DNA of 64,000 bases from Candidatus Krumholzibacteriia bacterium (lineage in GTDB: Bacteria; Krumholzibacteriota; Krumholzibacteriia; LZORAL124-64-63): positions 1-64,000 of the forward strand of contig JADGDU010000023.1 of NCBI GenBank assembly GCA_016744705.1. Reading direction: 5' to 3'. The notes under the pieces were generated by a model. The model searched no databases. It worked only from the letters and a program-made list of their open reading frames with translations, and was not told the DNA's origin. Below are positions 36,515 through 45,655 of the stretch, piece after piece. Position 1 is the first letter of the stretch; every line of letters begins with the position of its first letter. The position numbers were made by a program, and so were the translations under genes.

Positions 36515-37653
36515 AATCCACCAGCCAATTCCTGCGCCAACTGGGATTCACCGGTCCTGGTGTGTTGGTGAATGAACACCAGGCCCGGGCGAATATTCGG
36601 TCCATGGCGGAAAAAGCCCGGCGTGCGGGCGTCACTTTTCGGCCCCATTTCAAAACTCATCAGAGTGCCGATGTGGGCCAATGGTTTGCTCAGGAAGGCG
36701 TCACCGCCATCACCGTTTCATCTGTGTCCATGGCCGAATATTTTGCCTGCCATGGCTGGAGGGACATCACCATTGCCTTTCTATTGAATCCGCTGCAATG
36801 GCCTCGGATTGAGAGCTTGGCACATAAATTGGCAGAGCAGGGTGGTCAACTGGGTTTGACAGTAGACTCTCCCGCAGCGGCTGCCACTCTGGCCGAAAGG
36901 CCGGAATTGCCTTTACGCGTATGGCTCAAAATTGATACTGGCTATGGGCGTACAGGAGTTCCGTGGCAAAATGGCGTCACCATGCAGGAAATTGTAGAAG
37001 CCCTGGGCCCCCATCCTCTCACCGGATTGCTGACTCACAGCGGAGACAGTTATCAGGCCTCTTCCCTGGCCGATTTGAATTCCATCTGGATCCTAACCCG
37101 ACAACGGCTGGAGACAGTTTCCCAAAATTTAGGAGGGGAGAAGCAGCTGTCGCTCTCCGTTGGCGACACCCCGTGTTGTCATTCTATTGAAGACCTCTCG
37201 GGGGTGCAGGAAATCAGACCCGGCAATTTCGTCTTTTTTGATTTGATGCAATGGAGCCAGGGGGTGTGCCAGACCCAGGAGTTGGCCGCCGCTGCGGTAT
37301 GCCCTGTGGTAGGCCTGTATCCCGAACGAGGACATATGGTCGTGCACGGAGGGGCTGTGCATCTATCGAGGGAATCTTTGGTGGGAGAAAAGGGAAAAAC
37401 AGTGTTTGGATACCTGGGAACGTTATCCCGTCGTGACGATGGTTCGGTTAGTCAACAAGTGTTGACAGATTTCCCGGTCGTTTCCTTGTCTCAGGAACAC
37501 GGAACTGTGGAGATTTCCGCCCAGAATCAGACAATTTTTGAATCTTTTGAAATTGGCGACTTGGTTGTGGTGTGGCCGGTGCACTCTTGCTTAACCTGTG
37601 ATCTTTCAAGCGAATACATTTCTGAGCAGGGAAATGTTTTGACTAAAAAATAG
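36511..37653 (+). CDS. D-threonine aldolase/D-serine dehydratase-like PLP enzyme
   Basis: Fold-type III PLP enzyme of 380 residues. The PLP lysine is in RPHFKTHQS near residue 50, the N-terminal barrel includes LKIDTGYGRTGV, and the C-terminal H-x-C (VHSCLTC) matches the metal-binding pair of the DSD1/D-threonine aldolase family. Such enzymes deaminate D-serine or cleave D-threonine to glycine and acetaldehyde; which substrate applies cannot be told from sequence. It overlaps the sigma factor gene by four bases and is followed by an AT-rich intergenic region. Confidence 0.85.
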   Translation: MKSTSQFLRQLGFTGPGVLVNEHQARANIRSMAEKARRAGVTFRPHFKTHQSADVGQWFAQEGVTAITVSSVSMAEYFACHGWRDITIAFLLNPLQWPRIESLAHKLAEQGGQLGLTVDSPAAAATLAERPELPLRVWLKIDTGYGRTGVPWQNGVTMQEIVEALGPHPLTGLLTHSGDSYQASSLADLNSIWILTRQRLETVSQNLGGEKQLSLSVGDTPCCHSIEDLSGVQEIRPGNFVFFDLMQWSQGVCQTQELAAAAVCPVVGLYPERGHMVVHGGAVHLSRESLVGEKGKTVFGYLGTLSRRDDGSVSQQVLTDFPVVSLSQEHGTVEISAQNQTIFESFEIGDLVVVWPVHSCLTCDLSSEYISEQGNVLTKK

Positions 37654-37844
37654 ATTTTTATCCCGAAGTTTTATTAAGATAACGCAAATTTTTTTTGTTT
37701 TTGATCTTTTTTCTACCAAAAAGCCTTCAGAATTGGTACAATTAGGTCTGTAAATTCACAGATCCAAGACAGAAAAGGCCATGAGGGTCTTGTTTTGTCA
37801 CATCAGTCCGGGTCGCCCCGGTGCTTTCATTGAGGAGAACAATT

Positions 37845-38492
37845 ATGCGCTTGTTAAAGATCGCTCTGTTTACTGCTGTTATGCTGACTCTGCCCCTGGC
37901 TGCCAGCGCCCAGCTCATCGTCACTGGTACTTTTGATGGTCCTCTCACCGGCGGAACACCCAAGGGTGTCGAGCTTTATGTCACCAGCGATATCGCTGAC
38001 CTTTCCGTTTTCGGTCTGGGTTCCGCCAACAACGGTGGCGGCACCGATGGTGAAGAATATACTTTCCCCGCCGAAGCTGCTATGGCCGGTTCTTACCTGC
38101 ACGTGACTGCTGATGCTGAGAACTTCGAAGCTTTCTTTGGCTTTGCTCCCAGCCACATTGTTGAAGGTTATGCCATGTCCATCAACGGCGATGACGCCAT
38201 TGAATTGTTCCACAACGGCGTTGTGATCGACGTTTTTGGTGACATCAACGTAGACGGCACCGACGAACCTTGGGACCACGTTGATAGCTGGGCTTACCGC
38301 GTAAACAACACTGGCCCTGACGGTGAAATCTTCGCACTGGCAAACTGGACCTTCGGTGGACCCAACGTATTCGATGGTCTTACCACCAACGGCGAAGCTC
38401 TTCTGCCTATGCCCATCGGTACTTTCACCATGGAAACTGTTGGCAGCAGCAGCTTGAGCATGGATGCCATCAAGGCTCTGTATAACAACTAG
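37845..38492 (+). CDS. Small secreted protein, lamin-tail-like, with KALY tail
   Basis: Protein of 215 residues with signal peptide MRLLKIALFTAVMLTLPLAASA. The mature chain has the strand pattern of a lamin-tail-like sandwich: PKGVELYVTSDIADLSVFGL, EEYTFPAEAAMAGSYLHV, then SINGDDAIELFHNGVVIDVFG and DSWAYRV. It has no cysteines in the mature part. The last residues, SMDAIKALYNN, resemble the tail of the lectin-like protein at 13107. GAGGAG lies before the ATG. It is monocistronic, with a strong terminator and a leader of about 190 bases holding a possible -10 hexamer TACAAT at 37736-37741. Likely well expressed and surface exposed. Confidence 0.85.
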   Translation: MRLLKIALFTAVMLTLPLAASAQLIVTGTFDGPLTGGTPKGVELYVTSDIADLSVFGLGSANNGGGTDGEEYTFPAEAAMAGSYLHVTADAENFEAFFGFAPSHIVEGYAMSINGDDAIELFHNGVVIDVFGDINVDGTDEPWDHVDSWAYRVNNTGPDGEIFALANWTFGGPNVFDGLTTNGEALLPMPIGTFTMETVGSSSLSMDAIKALYNN

Positions 38493-38524
38493 TCTCTACT
38501 GGTTGCTATCGGTTATACCGATAA

Positions 38525-38555
38525 AAAGCGGGCTCCGAATTTCGGAGCCCGCTTT
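38525..38555. terminator. Strong bidirectional terminator
   Basis: AAAGCGGGCTCCGAA and TTCGGAGCCCGCTTT form an almost perfect hairpin with T-rich sequence on both sides. It ends the lamin-tail-like gene on the plus strand and can stop transcripts from the DUF3228-like gene on the minus strand, 190 bases away. Confidence 0.92.
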
Positions 38556-38747
38556 CTTATAAAAAAAACCCTCAATCTTCCGATCCCAGGCAAGAGCTGC
38601 CTTTTGCAGGTGCAGCACCTTTGTCGGGAACCTCTGAACCAAGGGTTTAATGATCGTTATTGAATTGACAATACTAAACCAACGCCCAAAGGTCAAAATT
38701 TTATGCCAAGGCCAAAAATCTAATTCCGCTCACCTGCAGCTTAGGTG

Positions 38748-39329
38748 CTACGATTCACCAATATGGGCAGTAGCCCTGGCACTCCAAAAATAAATGGCTT
38801 CCGCAAACTGCTCCGCCGTATAAGGAGCAAAAGTACCCCCAGGTTTTTCCAGCATATTGCGAGCCATTGTCAATGGATCCATAGGCTCATCCTCCACAGC
38901 ACCAGCCAAGAGGCACACCACCTCCCAATCATAATCACCGCTACGCTGGCCCTGGTTTTCGGAGAGAGTTGCAGCCGAATACATCACCACTGCTGCAAAA
39001 TCGGGTTTCTCTCGCCCACCCTCTGCGGTGATGCGTATAAAAGCATCCTCCCCCTGCTGGCGGCGATCCAGATGAGCATGAAGTACTGTTTTTTCCTGTA
39101 CCAGCACCGTACTGCTGACAAAGTGTTTTGGCGGGACAGGAACCAAGACCACCTGACTCAAATCAGTGCGTCCAGCCCCCGGGCGACGCTCATTCCAGCC
39201 TTTTCTCACTAATTCCAGCAACTCTTCAGGCTTTCCTTCGTACCAGGTATGTTTGCCACCAGGAAGATGCCGGCCCGCTGCAAAATCGCTCCAGCCCAGC
39301 TTCAGTTTGCTAAGGTCATCATTTTTCAA
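38748..39329 (-). CDS. DUF3228-like protein of unknown function
   Basis: Soluble protein of 193 residues without signal or membrane segment. Notable blocks are KPDFAAVVMYSAATL, DYDWEVVCLLAGAVE, EPMDPLTMARNMLEKPGGT and YTAEQFAEAIYFWSARA, which match my memory of the DUF3228 family. No function is known for it. No operon partner; 71 bases separate its start from the divergent hexapeptide acyltransferase gene. A 255-base gap on its 3' side holds the shared terminator and otherwise nothing I recognise. Confidence 0.65.
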   Translation of the reverse strand: MKNDDLSKLKLGWSDFAAGRHLPGGKHTWYEGKPEELLELVRKGWNERRPGAGRTDLSQVVLVPVPPKHFVSSTVLVQEKTVLHAHLDRRQQGEDAFIRITAEGGREKPDFAAVVMYSAATLSENQGQRSGDYDWEVVCLLAGAVEDEPMDPLTMARNMLEKPGGTFAPYTAEQFAEAIYFWSARATAHIGES

Positions 39330-39400
39330 GACGAATCCTTCTTCATGTTATATTTTCCACTAGGAGACTCAGAACTTAATCATGCCACTAAGGAGACATC

Positions 39401-39880
39401 ATGACCTATCCTGTTAACGACAAGCAACTGATTCGTGATTGCGAAATCGGTGAAGGCACCAAAATCTGGAATTTCGTAAACATGTACGGTTGCAAAATCG
39501 GTCGCGACAGTATGGTCGGCGGGTTTGTGGAAATCCAGGAGGGCGTCACCATTGGTGATCGCACCCGTGTCCAAAGTCATACCTTCATCTGTGACATGGT
39601 CAACATCGGCAACGATGTCTTCGTAGGCCACGGTGTCATGTTCATCAATGATACCATGCCCCCCCAGCCAGAAAAAGAGAAGTGGCTGCCAACGAACATT
39701 TGTGACGGTGCCAGCTTGGGTTCCAATAGCACCATCATGCCCGTGCGGGTGGGCAAAGACGCCGTAGTAGGCGCCGGAGCCACCGTGACCAAGGATGTTC
39801 CCGACGGGGCTATCGTCGCCGGTTGTCCTGCAAAAATCTTACGCTACAAAGACGGCTATGGGCCAGGAAGTAACGGATGA
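39401..39880 (+). CDS. Hexapeptide-repeat acyltransferase
   Basis: Protein of 159 residues made almost wholly of left-handed beta-helix hexads: CEIGEGTKIWNFVNMYGCKIG, VEIQEGVTIGDRTRVQSH, GNDVFVGHGVMFIND, then GASLGSNSTIMP, VRVGKDAVVGAGATVTKDVP and AGCPAKILR. It resembles WbpD/WlbB-type N-acetyltransferases acting on nucleotide sugars for surface polysaccharides. AAGGAGACATC precedes the ATG. Its stop overlaps the TonB receptor start by four bases (ATGA), an unusual partner since no sugar-nucleotide genes are near. Confidence 0.9.
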   Translation: MTYPVNDKQLIRDCEIGEGTKIWNFVNMYGCKIGRDSMVGGFVEIQEGVTIGDRTRVQSHTFICDMVNIGNDVFVGHGVMFINDTMPPQPEKEKWLPTNICDGASLGSNSTIMPVRVGKDAVVGAGATVTKDVPDGAIVAGCPAKILRYKDGYGPGSNG

Positions 39881-41862
39881 ATTTGTCTCTGATTTGCAAA
39901 GCGGTTGCCGTCACTCTGACGACTACCGCTTTTTTTTCCCCTGTTTGGGCAGCCACTGCTCCCGGCGATTCTGCTTTGGTGCAAATAGAAGAGCTGGTCG
40001 TCAGCGGAAATGCCGCCGCCGTCCCCGTGCCTGGCAGCACCAAGATCAATGCTCCCGCCGTATCCCTCCAGGACCCGGGGTCCTTGGCCGATATCGGTGG
40101 CATTTTGCCTTCCGTGCGGGTGGCCACCAATAGCCGGGGCGACAGCCACCTCATGATTCGCGGTGCACCCGAACGCCACAGCCAAGCTTTTCTGGATGGC
40201 ATTCCCCTGAATTTGCCCTGGGACGAACGTGTGGACCTTGAAACCATTCCCATCACCGGAGTAGGCCGCCTGGAAGGCCGGCGCGGACTGCCATCTCTGC
40301 TGGATGGTCCCGGTGTTCTGGCCGGCAGTGTGCATATTTTGCCTCCCCAATTGGCAGGACTCACGAAACACACCCAGATGTCTTTGGCTGCCGGAGAGCA
40401 TGGTCTGGCCCGTGCCAGCCTTACTCACCAAAATGAAGCAGGGAGTTGGAATCTACTGGGAGCCGGCAGTGTGCAAAAACGCAATGCCTGGCCTCTTCCT
40501 GAAGGGGGCCAGCCCAGACAAAATAGCGATCTGGAACAGTACTCAGTGCTGTTACGCGGCAGTCGGCCCGTGGCTGGCACTGGCCGCTTGAATCTTCTGG
40601 CCACCGGTTGGTCCGGTGAAAAAGGTGTGCCGGCTGAAATGCACCTCGGTGACGACGCTCGCTTTTGGCGCTACCCCGTGCGCAAGCGGGCATTGCTGGG
40701 AGCCTCGGTAACCTTACCTGTGGGCCAGTGGGATCTCTCATCTCTGATGGCTGCCGATTTTTACGCCCAGGAAGTTGACCCCCGAGGCCCTGACAACTGG
40801 GACGCACCCTTGACTGAAGGCGATGATTACGAAAAGGGTTTTGACCGCACCGGACATGGCCAAATTGGCCTGACTCGCTGGCTGGGCGCCAACAGCCGAA
40901 TTTCTTTCCAGGGCAATGTCCGCTACACCCAGCACCGGGAAATCCTGACCTACGGTGGCTCCACCAACAGCTACGCCCAATGGATGACCGGTCTGGTCCT
41001 GGAAGCTGAACATCATTTTGCTAAGGCATGGGGCGTGAGAGCTGGCGCCGGTTGGGATCATGCCGCCACACCCGAATCCGGTGATAAAGACCAAGCAGAA
41101 AGTTTCCACGCACCCGCCGTGAATCTGCGCTTGAGCCGCCAACTCAATGCCATCAGTGAGTTGTATGTTTCGGGAAGCCGGCGCAGCCGGTTCCCTTCTT
41201 TGCGAGAGTTGTACAGCGGAGCCCTGGGACGTTTTGTCCCCAACCCTGATCTGCGCCCGGAGCAACAGGACCTTCTGGAAGTCGGTTTTTCAGCCCAGGA
41301 AAGCCAATGGCATGTCACTGGCGCCGCCTTCCTGCAGTATCTGGAAGACGGCATTGAAAAGGAATCCGTCCCCGGCCCTGAAAGACAATTCATGCGAGTG
41401 AATCGCACCGCCATCAGAGTGCCCGGATTGGAGATATCTGGCGGATGGCGGATGGTTCACAATCTGCAGTTCACCGGCCAGCACACCATCATGGCCGCCC
41501 GGGTTAAAGTCGCAGGATCATACGACCAACCGGCCGAAGACCGCCCCGATTATCTTTCCCACCTGGGGCTCAACTGGCAGGGATACACGGGGCCTGGCGC
41601 TCTGGTCGAGGCAAGTATCACTGGTCCCCGCTGGAGTGCCGATGCCACCGATACCGATGATGGCCTGACCCGCCTGCCTGCTGGGGTCCACTGGAATATG
41701 CGTTTGAGTTGGCGTTGGGAATTGGGCAGCAACCAGGCCCAACCAAGAGAATTGGAAGCGCATCTGCGTTTGGACAACGTCTTTGATCAATGGACAAATT
41801 ATCAAGTGGGATTGCCGGAGCCTGGAAGGGTTATTTCGGGTGGGTTAAAGTTCTCGATGTGA
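39877..41862 (+). CDS. TonB-dependent receptor
   Basis: Outer-membrane receptor of 661 residues. A signal peptide (residues 1-26, ending VWA) is followed by a TonB-box-like segment (QIEELVVSG), a plug with DIGGILPSVRVATNSRGDSHLMIRG, AFLDGIPLN and DGPGVLAGSV, and a barrel with aromatic-rich strands ending in LKFSM. It resembles siderophore or cobalamin receptors in size, but the ligand cannot be assigned. It overlaps the acyltransferase gene, so the two are co-translated. Confidence 0.85.
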   Translation: MNLSLICKAVAVTLTTTAFFSPVWAATAPGDSALVQIEELVVSGNAAAVPVPGSTKINAPAVSLQDPGSLADIGGILPSVRVATNSRGDSHLMIRGAPERHSQAFLDGIPLNLPWDERVDLETIPITGVGRLEGRRGLPSLLDGPGVLAGSVHILPPQLAGLTKHTQMSLAAGEHGLARASLTHQNEAGSWNLLGAGSVQKRNAWPLPEGGQPRQNSDLEQYSVLLRGSRPVAGTGRLNLLATGWSGEKGVPAEMHLGDDARFWRYPVRKRALLGASVTLPVGQWDLSSLMAADFYAQEVDPRGPDNWDAPLTEGDDYEKGFDRTGHGQIGLTRWLGANSRISFQGNVRYTQHREILTYGGSTNSYAQWMTGLVLEAEHHFAKAWGVRAGAGWDHAATPESGDKDQAESFHAPAVNLRLSRQLNAISELYVSGSRRSRFPSLRELYSGALGRFVPNPDLRPEQQDLLEVGFSAQESQWHVTGAAFLQYLEDGIEKESVPGPERQFMRVNRTAIRVPGLEISGGWRMVHNLQFTGQHTIMAARVKVAGSYDQPAEDRPDYLSHLGLNWQGYTGPGALVEASITGPRWSADATDTDDGLTRLPAGVHWNMRLSWRWELGSNQAQPRELEAHLRLDNVFDQWTNYQVGLPEPGRVISGGLKFSM

Positions 41863-41891
41863 TGCCCCCCGGAACTGAACCGGGGAGCATC
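41861..41891. repeat. Hairpin between convergent TonB receptor and rubrerythrin genes
   Basis: GATGCCCCCCGG pairs with CCGGGGAGCATC (one mismatch, seven-base loop) starting at the receptor stop codon. Its position suggests a transcription stop for both genes, but no T-run is present on either side. Confidence 0.55.
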
Positions 41892-41900
41892 ACCCATCAA

Positions 41901-42398
41901 CTAAACCAATCCGAACTTCTCACCTTTGACGCCGCAAATGGGGCACTTATCCGGCGCGGATCCAAATTCAATATGTCCGCAGACGGGGCACAGATAGAAT
42001 TCAACTTCCGTCAAATCTTCACCCTTTGCTGCCGCTTCAAGTGCCAGAGCGTACAGCTTGGCGTGCACTTCTTCGGCTTCCACGGCGTAGGCAAACATGC
42101 GTTTTGCTTTGTGCCCTTCCAGCTTGGCTTGCTCCAGCATGGGAGGATACATTTTTTCAAACTCGAAGGTCTCGCCACCGATGGCGGCCTTCAGGTTTTC
42201 CACGGTGTCGCCCACACCATCAAGAGCTTTGAAATGACCGGCAGCATGGATGCGTTCGGCCTGGGCGGTGGTGCGAAAAAGACGGGCAATGTTGGGCTTG
42301 CCATCTTTTTCAGCAGCTTCGGCAAAGGAAGTGTACTTCTGGAACGCTTGGCTTTCCCCGGCAAAAGCTTCTTTCAAATTGTCATTTGTATTCGGCAT
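41901..42398 (-). CDS. rbr: Rubrerythrin
   Basis: Protein of 165 residues. The N-terminal ferritin-like domain has the di-iron ligands in NLKEAFAGESQAF, AQAERIHAAGH and FEFEKMYPPM through EAEEVHAKLY. The C-terminal rubredoxin domain has CPVCG and CPICG. Rubrerythrins reduce hydrogen peroxide with electrons from rubredoxin-type partners in anaerobes and microaerophiles. The ATG of MPNTNDNLKE lies six bases after GAAAGGA. It follows the ptb gene by 23 bases on the same strand. Confidence 0.96.
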   Translation of the reverse strand: MPNTNDNLKEAFAGESQAFQKYTSFAEAAEKDGKPNIARLFRTTAQAERIHAAGHFKALDGVGDTVENLKAAIGGETFEFEKMYPPMLEQAKLEGHKAKRMFAYAVEAEEVHAKLYALALEAAAKGEDLTEVEFYLCPVCGHIEFGSAPDKCPICGVKGEKFGLV

Positions 42399-42421
42399 CG
42401 AATTTCCTTTCGTGGTGCTGG

Positions 42422-43342
42422 TCAGCGGACCAGACGACATCCCATGGCTATACTCAGGAACTTGGATTCTTCATCATCAGCGCGGCTTGTCAAGACACAA
42501 GGTGCCGTGGTTCCCACCACAGCGGCGGCTAATCTGGCATTTGAGAGTAAGGTGGCTGATTTGTAAAAGACATTTCCCGTTTCAATGTTGGGAAAAACCA
42601 GAATATCAGCCTGCCCCCCTACAGGAGATTCCAGCCCCTTGATTTCACAGGCCTTGGGTGAGAGAGCCACATCCAGAGCCAAAGGACCGTCCACAATGCA
42701 GCCGGTGATTTCGCCCTCGGCATTGCGGCGTTTCAGCTCGGCGGCGTCCACCGTAGCGATCATCCGCTTGTTCACTTTTTCCGTGGCAGCCAGGATGGCG
42801 GCTCGGGGTTTTTCAATACCAAAACTGTGAGCTGCTTCCACGCAGTACTGCAGAATCTGAGCCTTGATCTCCACATCGGGAGCAGGAATAATAGCCACAT
42901 CTGCCACGAATAATAACTTGTCGTGGCTTTTGATGTAGGCTGGCAATTCCAGCACCGTCACATGGGAAAGAACATTTCCCACCGGCAAGAGCCCTGTCTC
43001 TTTGTTGAGGATCAGCTTCATATAATCGCTGGTGGCGATGAGGCCTTTCATCAAGACATCGGCCTCGCCTGAACGAACCATGGCCACAGCTTTGGCACCG
43101 GCCGTGACAGCATCTTTTTCATCTACAATCTGGAAAACGTTGGCATCCAAGCCAAACTCTTCACACAGAGCATTGATGCGCTCGCTATCACCAACCAAAG
43201 TCACTTCGGCGATGTTTTCACTGGCAGCACGGGCTGCTGCAGCGATGGTGTTGGGATCGTGACCGGCGGCAATGGCCACTCGGCGTGACGGTTTGTCTTT
43301 GAGATCCTGTACCAATTGGTCGAGATTTTTGATAGCTCCCAT
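42422..43342 (-). CDS. ptb: Phosphate butyryltransferase
   Basis: Acyltransferase of 306 residues exchanging the CoA of butyryl-CoA for phosphate. It matches the Ptb/Pta fold: ADVLMKGLIATSDYMKLILN, GNVLSHVTVLELP, FVADVAIIPAPDVE and PNIETGNVFYKSATLL. It lacks the distinct Pta signature NDLSRG. It is encoded three bases after a fused phosphotransacylase-butyrate kinase, so the cell makes two phosphotransacylases from one transcript. Together with the kinase it would convert butyryl-CoA to butyrate and ATP; a branched-chain acyl substrate is also possible. Confidence 0.93.
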   Translation of the reverse strand: MGAIKNLDQLVQDLKDKPSRRVAIAAGHDPNTIAAAARAASENIAEVTLVGDSERINALCEEFGLDANVFQIVDEKDAVTAGAKAVAMVRSGEADVLMKGLIATSDYMKLILNKETGLLPVGNVLSHVTVLELPAYIKSHDKLLFVADVAIIPAPDVEIKAQILQYCVEAAHSFGIEKPRAAILAATEKVNKRMIATVDAAELKRRNAEGEITGCIVDGPLALDVALSPKACEIKGLESPVGGQADILVFPNIETGNVFYKSATLLSNARLAAAVVGTTAPCVLTSRADDEESKFLSIAMGCRLVR

Positions 43343-43345
43343 GTT

Positions 43346-45568
43346 CTATCCTTCTACCTTTTCCGGGTTGTATTGTTGGGGTTCTTCCTTGCCATCCAGG
43401 ACCCGCAGGGCTCCTTTGACCAAGGCAAACATTTCGTTTTCTCCGGGGTAGGCCGTCAAACCGCAACCCAGAGCGCGCACTCCCGCTTCCACATCCCGCA
43501 CCAGGCGTTCGCTACGGGCCAAGCCACCGGTCAGCAAAACCTGGTCGATGGAATCGCCATTGAAGGCGGGCAACAATCCGGTGATGCTTTTGCAGATTTG
43601 GTAAACCATGGCCTCATAAACTTCACAAGCCAACTGCTCACCCTCTTCAACACGGCGCTCCACTTCCCGGAAATCGGCCGTGCCCAAAAGGTCAATCAAA
43701 CCACCACGACCTTTGTTCAATTTGAGCAACTCTTCAAAGGTGTATTCCCCACTGAAGCACAAACGAATGAGCTCTCCGGTGGGTTCGCTTCCTGAACGCT
43801 GGGGGCTGAAGGGGCCTTCTCCATCCAGACCATTGTTCACGTCGATATAACGGCCCTTGGCATGAGCACCCACCGTGATGCCGCCGCCCATGTGGCAGAC
43901 CACCAGGTTCAGGTACTCATAGAAAGTTTCGTGCTCTTCAGCATAACGTCGGGCCGTGGCAATCTGATTCAGAGCATGGCTGATGACCCTACGCCGAATG
44001 GCTTTCATGCCCGTGACACGCACCCGGTTGGGAACTTCATCCACCACCACGGGGTCCACAATGAAGGCCTGCTTATCACTGCCAGCGACCATCTCCCGGG
44101 CAATGAGGGCTCCCAGGTTTGAAGCATGATCAGCACCGGTACCGGCCATCAGATCATCCATCATGCGGGCATTCACCCGGTAGGTGCCGTGTTTGATGGG
44201 CTGCAACAACCCACCACGTCCACTGATGGCGTCCAAATCACTCACGTCAATGTTGTGGTTGGCCAGGGTGGCCATGATGATATCCTTGCGCATTTCGTAC
44301 TGCTTGACGATGCGCTGGCCTTCATAAGGTGCCAATTCTTCGGCACTGTGCTGGATTTCTTCCGTAAACCGTTCCAGATCACCTTCGTATACCGCAATCT
44401 TGGTGGAGGTGCTGCCGGGATTGATGGCTAACACACGGTGGCGGGGGAAAAAAGTATCCTTGGGAGTGCGGGACCAATGCCCAAAGCGGTGCATACGCAG
44501 CACGCTCGCTTTGACGCCGAGCATGGCATCTTCGGCGGTGCAATCCATGGGTAAATCCACACCCTGGAAACGGATGCCAAACATGACACTGAACTTTTTG
44601 GCGTCGGGATACCGGGTGGCGTACAAGTGGAACAGCAAATTGCCTGTGTCCAGGTTGGGGGCGATGATTACGTTGGTTCCACCCACAAAATTAGTGGCCT
44701 GTCCCCGGCGGTACAAAGTGGCACTGCGCTGGCTCAATGCCACACTGATCTTCACTTCACCTTCCACATTGATGGTCTCGTAGCGACGGCCCAACTTCGC
44801 TCGTTCAGCCAGGATTCCGGGAACCAGCTCGCTGGCTTGGCGTACCAACTCGGGGCTGGGGCCTTCATCGGACCCTTTGTTCGAATAGGAGACCATGGCG
44901 CCGTTGATCACCGGAAGCACATCTTCAGGGATGAGATCACGAGCCACCGCGCAGGTTCCCACCGCAATATTGGCCAACACTTCAGCGTCCATGGAACCAT
45001 TGGCTCCCACGTCGCCCACCACCATAATATTGTGAGGGAAAATTCCTTCCGGATGGCTGTCTGGCAATATGATGACCCCGGCCTCGCTCAAAACATCCTG
45101 TTTGGCGAGCAGGCGAATCATGGGCCGAAAATAGTCCCGTGGTTCGTGGGTGATGCCCCCCACAACCATATCCGCATGTCCCTGGCGTACGGCCATGATG
45201 CCGAAGCGAGCCGGCTGGGTGAGCAACTCGCGAGCTTCATCCAGGTTCTGAGTGCGGCTCATATTCTGAGGCAATTCGGTGCATGCTCTGGCAAATTCGT
45301 CCAATAGATCGGTGCGCTCGTTAGGGTCCACAAAGGCGCTCTCCGAAAGGGCAAATTCGATGCGGGTATGGTCCACATGGCGGAGTTCCCGGTGGATGAC
45401 TTCTTTGATGGCCTCTTCACTGGCCAAAAACACTGGTCGCACGAAACGCGGCAGATAACAAGCGGCCTCAATGATGCGCGCATCAGTGGGTTCGGTGAAA
45501 ATCACCGCCGGTTTGTTTTTCATGCATGCAAGGATCTGTTTGTCGAGGGCCGCCTCTATGTCGTACAT
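43346..45568 (-). CDS. Fused phosphotransacylase-butyrate kinase
   Basis: Protein of 740 residues joining two acyl-phosphate enzymes. Residues 1-365 are a Pta/Ptb-type domain: ADMVVGGITHEPRDYFRPMI, VVGDVGANGSMDAEVLANIA, PNLDTGNLLFHL and GIRFQGVDLP. From about 376 the chain is a full butyrate kinase of the acetate kinase clan: NPGSTSTK at 383-390, VDPVVVDEV, CHMGGGITVGAH, GEGPFSPQRSG and LTGGLARSE. The second ATG of MPMYD fits the TAGGA site and is preferred. The N-terminal domain resembles the one fused to malic enzymes. Direct channelling of acyl phosphate from transferase to kinase is an attractive inference. The separate ptb gene follows immediately. Confidence 0.9.
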   Translation of the reverse strand: MYDIEAALDKQILACMKNKPAVIFTEPTDARIIEAACYLPRFVRPVFLASEEAIKEVIHRELRHVDHTRIEFALSESAFVDPNERTDLLDEFARACTELPQNMSRTQNLDEARELLTQPARFGIMAVRQGHADMVVGGITHEPRDYFRPMIRLLAKQDVLSEAGVIILPDSHPEGIFPHNIMVVGDVGANGSMDAEVLANIAVGTCAVARDLIPEDVLPVINGAMVSYSNKGSDEGPSPELVRQASELVPGILAERAKLGRRYETINVEGEVKISVALSQRSATLYRRGQATNFVGGTNVIIAPNLDTGNLLFHLYATRYPDAKKFSVMFGIRFQGVDLPMDCTAEDAMLGVKASVLRMHRFGHWSRTPKDTFFPRHRVLAINPGSTSTKIAVYEGDLERFTEEIQHSAEELAPYEGQRIVKQYEMRKDIIMATLANHNIDVSDLDAISGRGGLLQPIKHGTYRVNARMMDDLMAGTGADHASNLGALIAREMVAGSDKQAFIVDPVVVDEVPNRVRVTGMKAIRRRVISHALNQIATARRYAEEHETFYEYLNLVVCHMGGGITVGAHAKGRYIDVNNGLDGEGPFSPQRSGSEPTGELIRLCFSGEYTFEELLKLNKGRGGLIDLLGTADFREVERRVEEGEQLACEVYEAMVYQICKSITGLLPAFNGDSIDQVLLTGGLARSERLVRDVEAGVRALGCGLTAYPGENEMFALVKGALRVLDGKEEPQQYNPEKVEG

Positions 45569-45655
45569 TGGCATTCCTAACCGTAGGATGGGTGAACGAT
45601 AATTCTTTAACGTATAAGTTGGTCGCCATAACCAGCAGGCGCAAGGTAGCACCAA

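Noticed and set aside
38556-38747. Possible riboswitch or small RNA in the gap next to the terminator
   Set aside because: I could not match any known riboswitch core, and the only nearby gene is read away from it.
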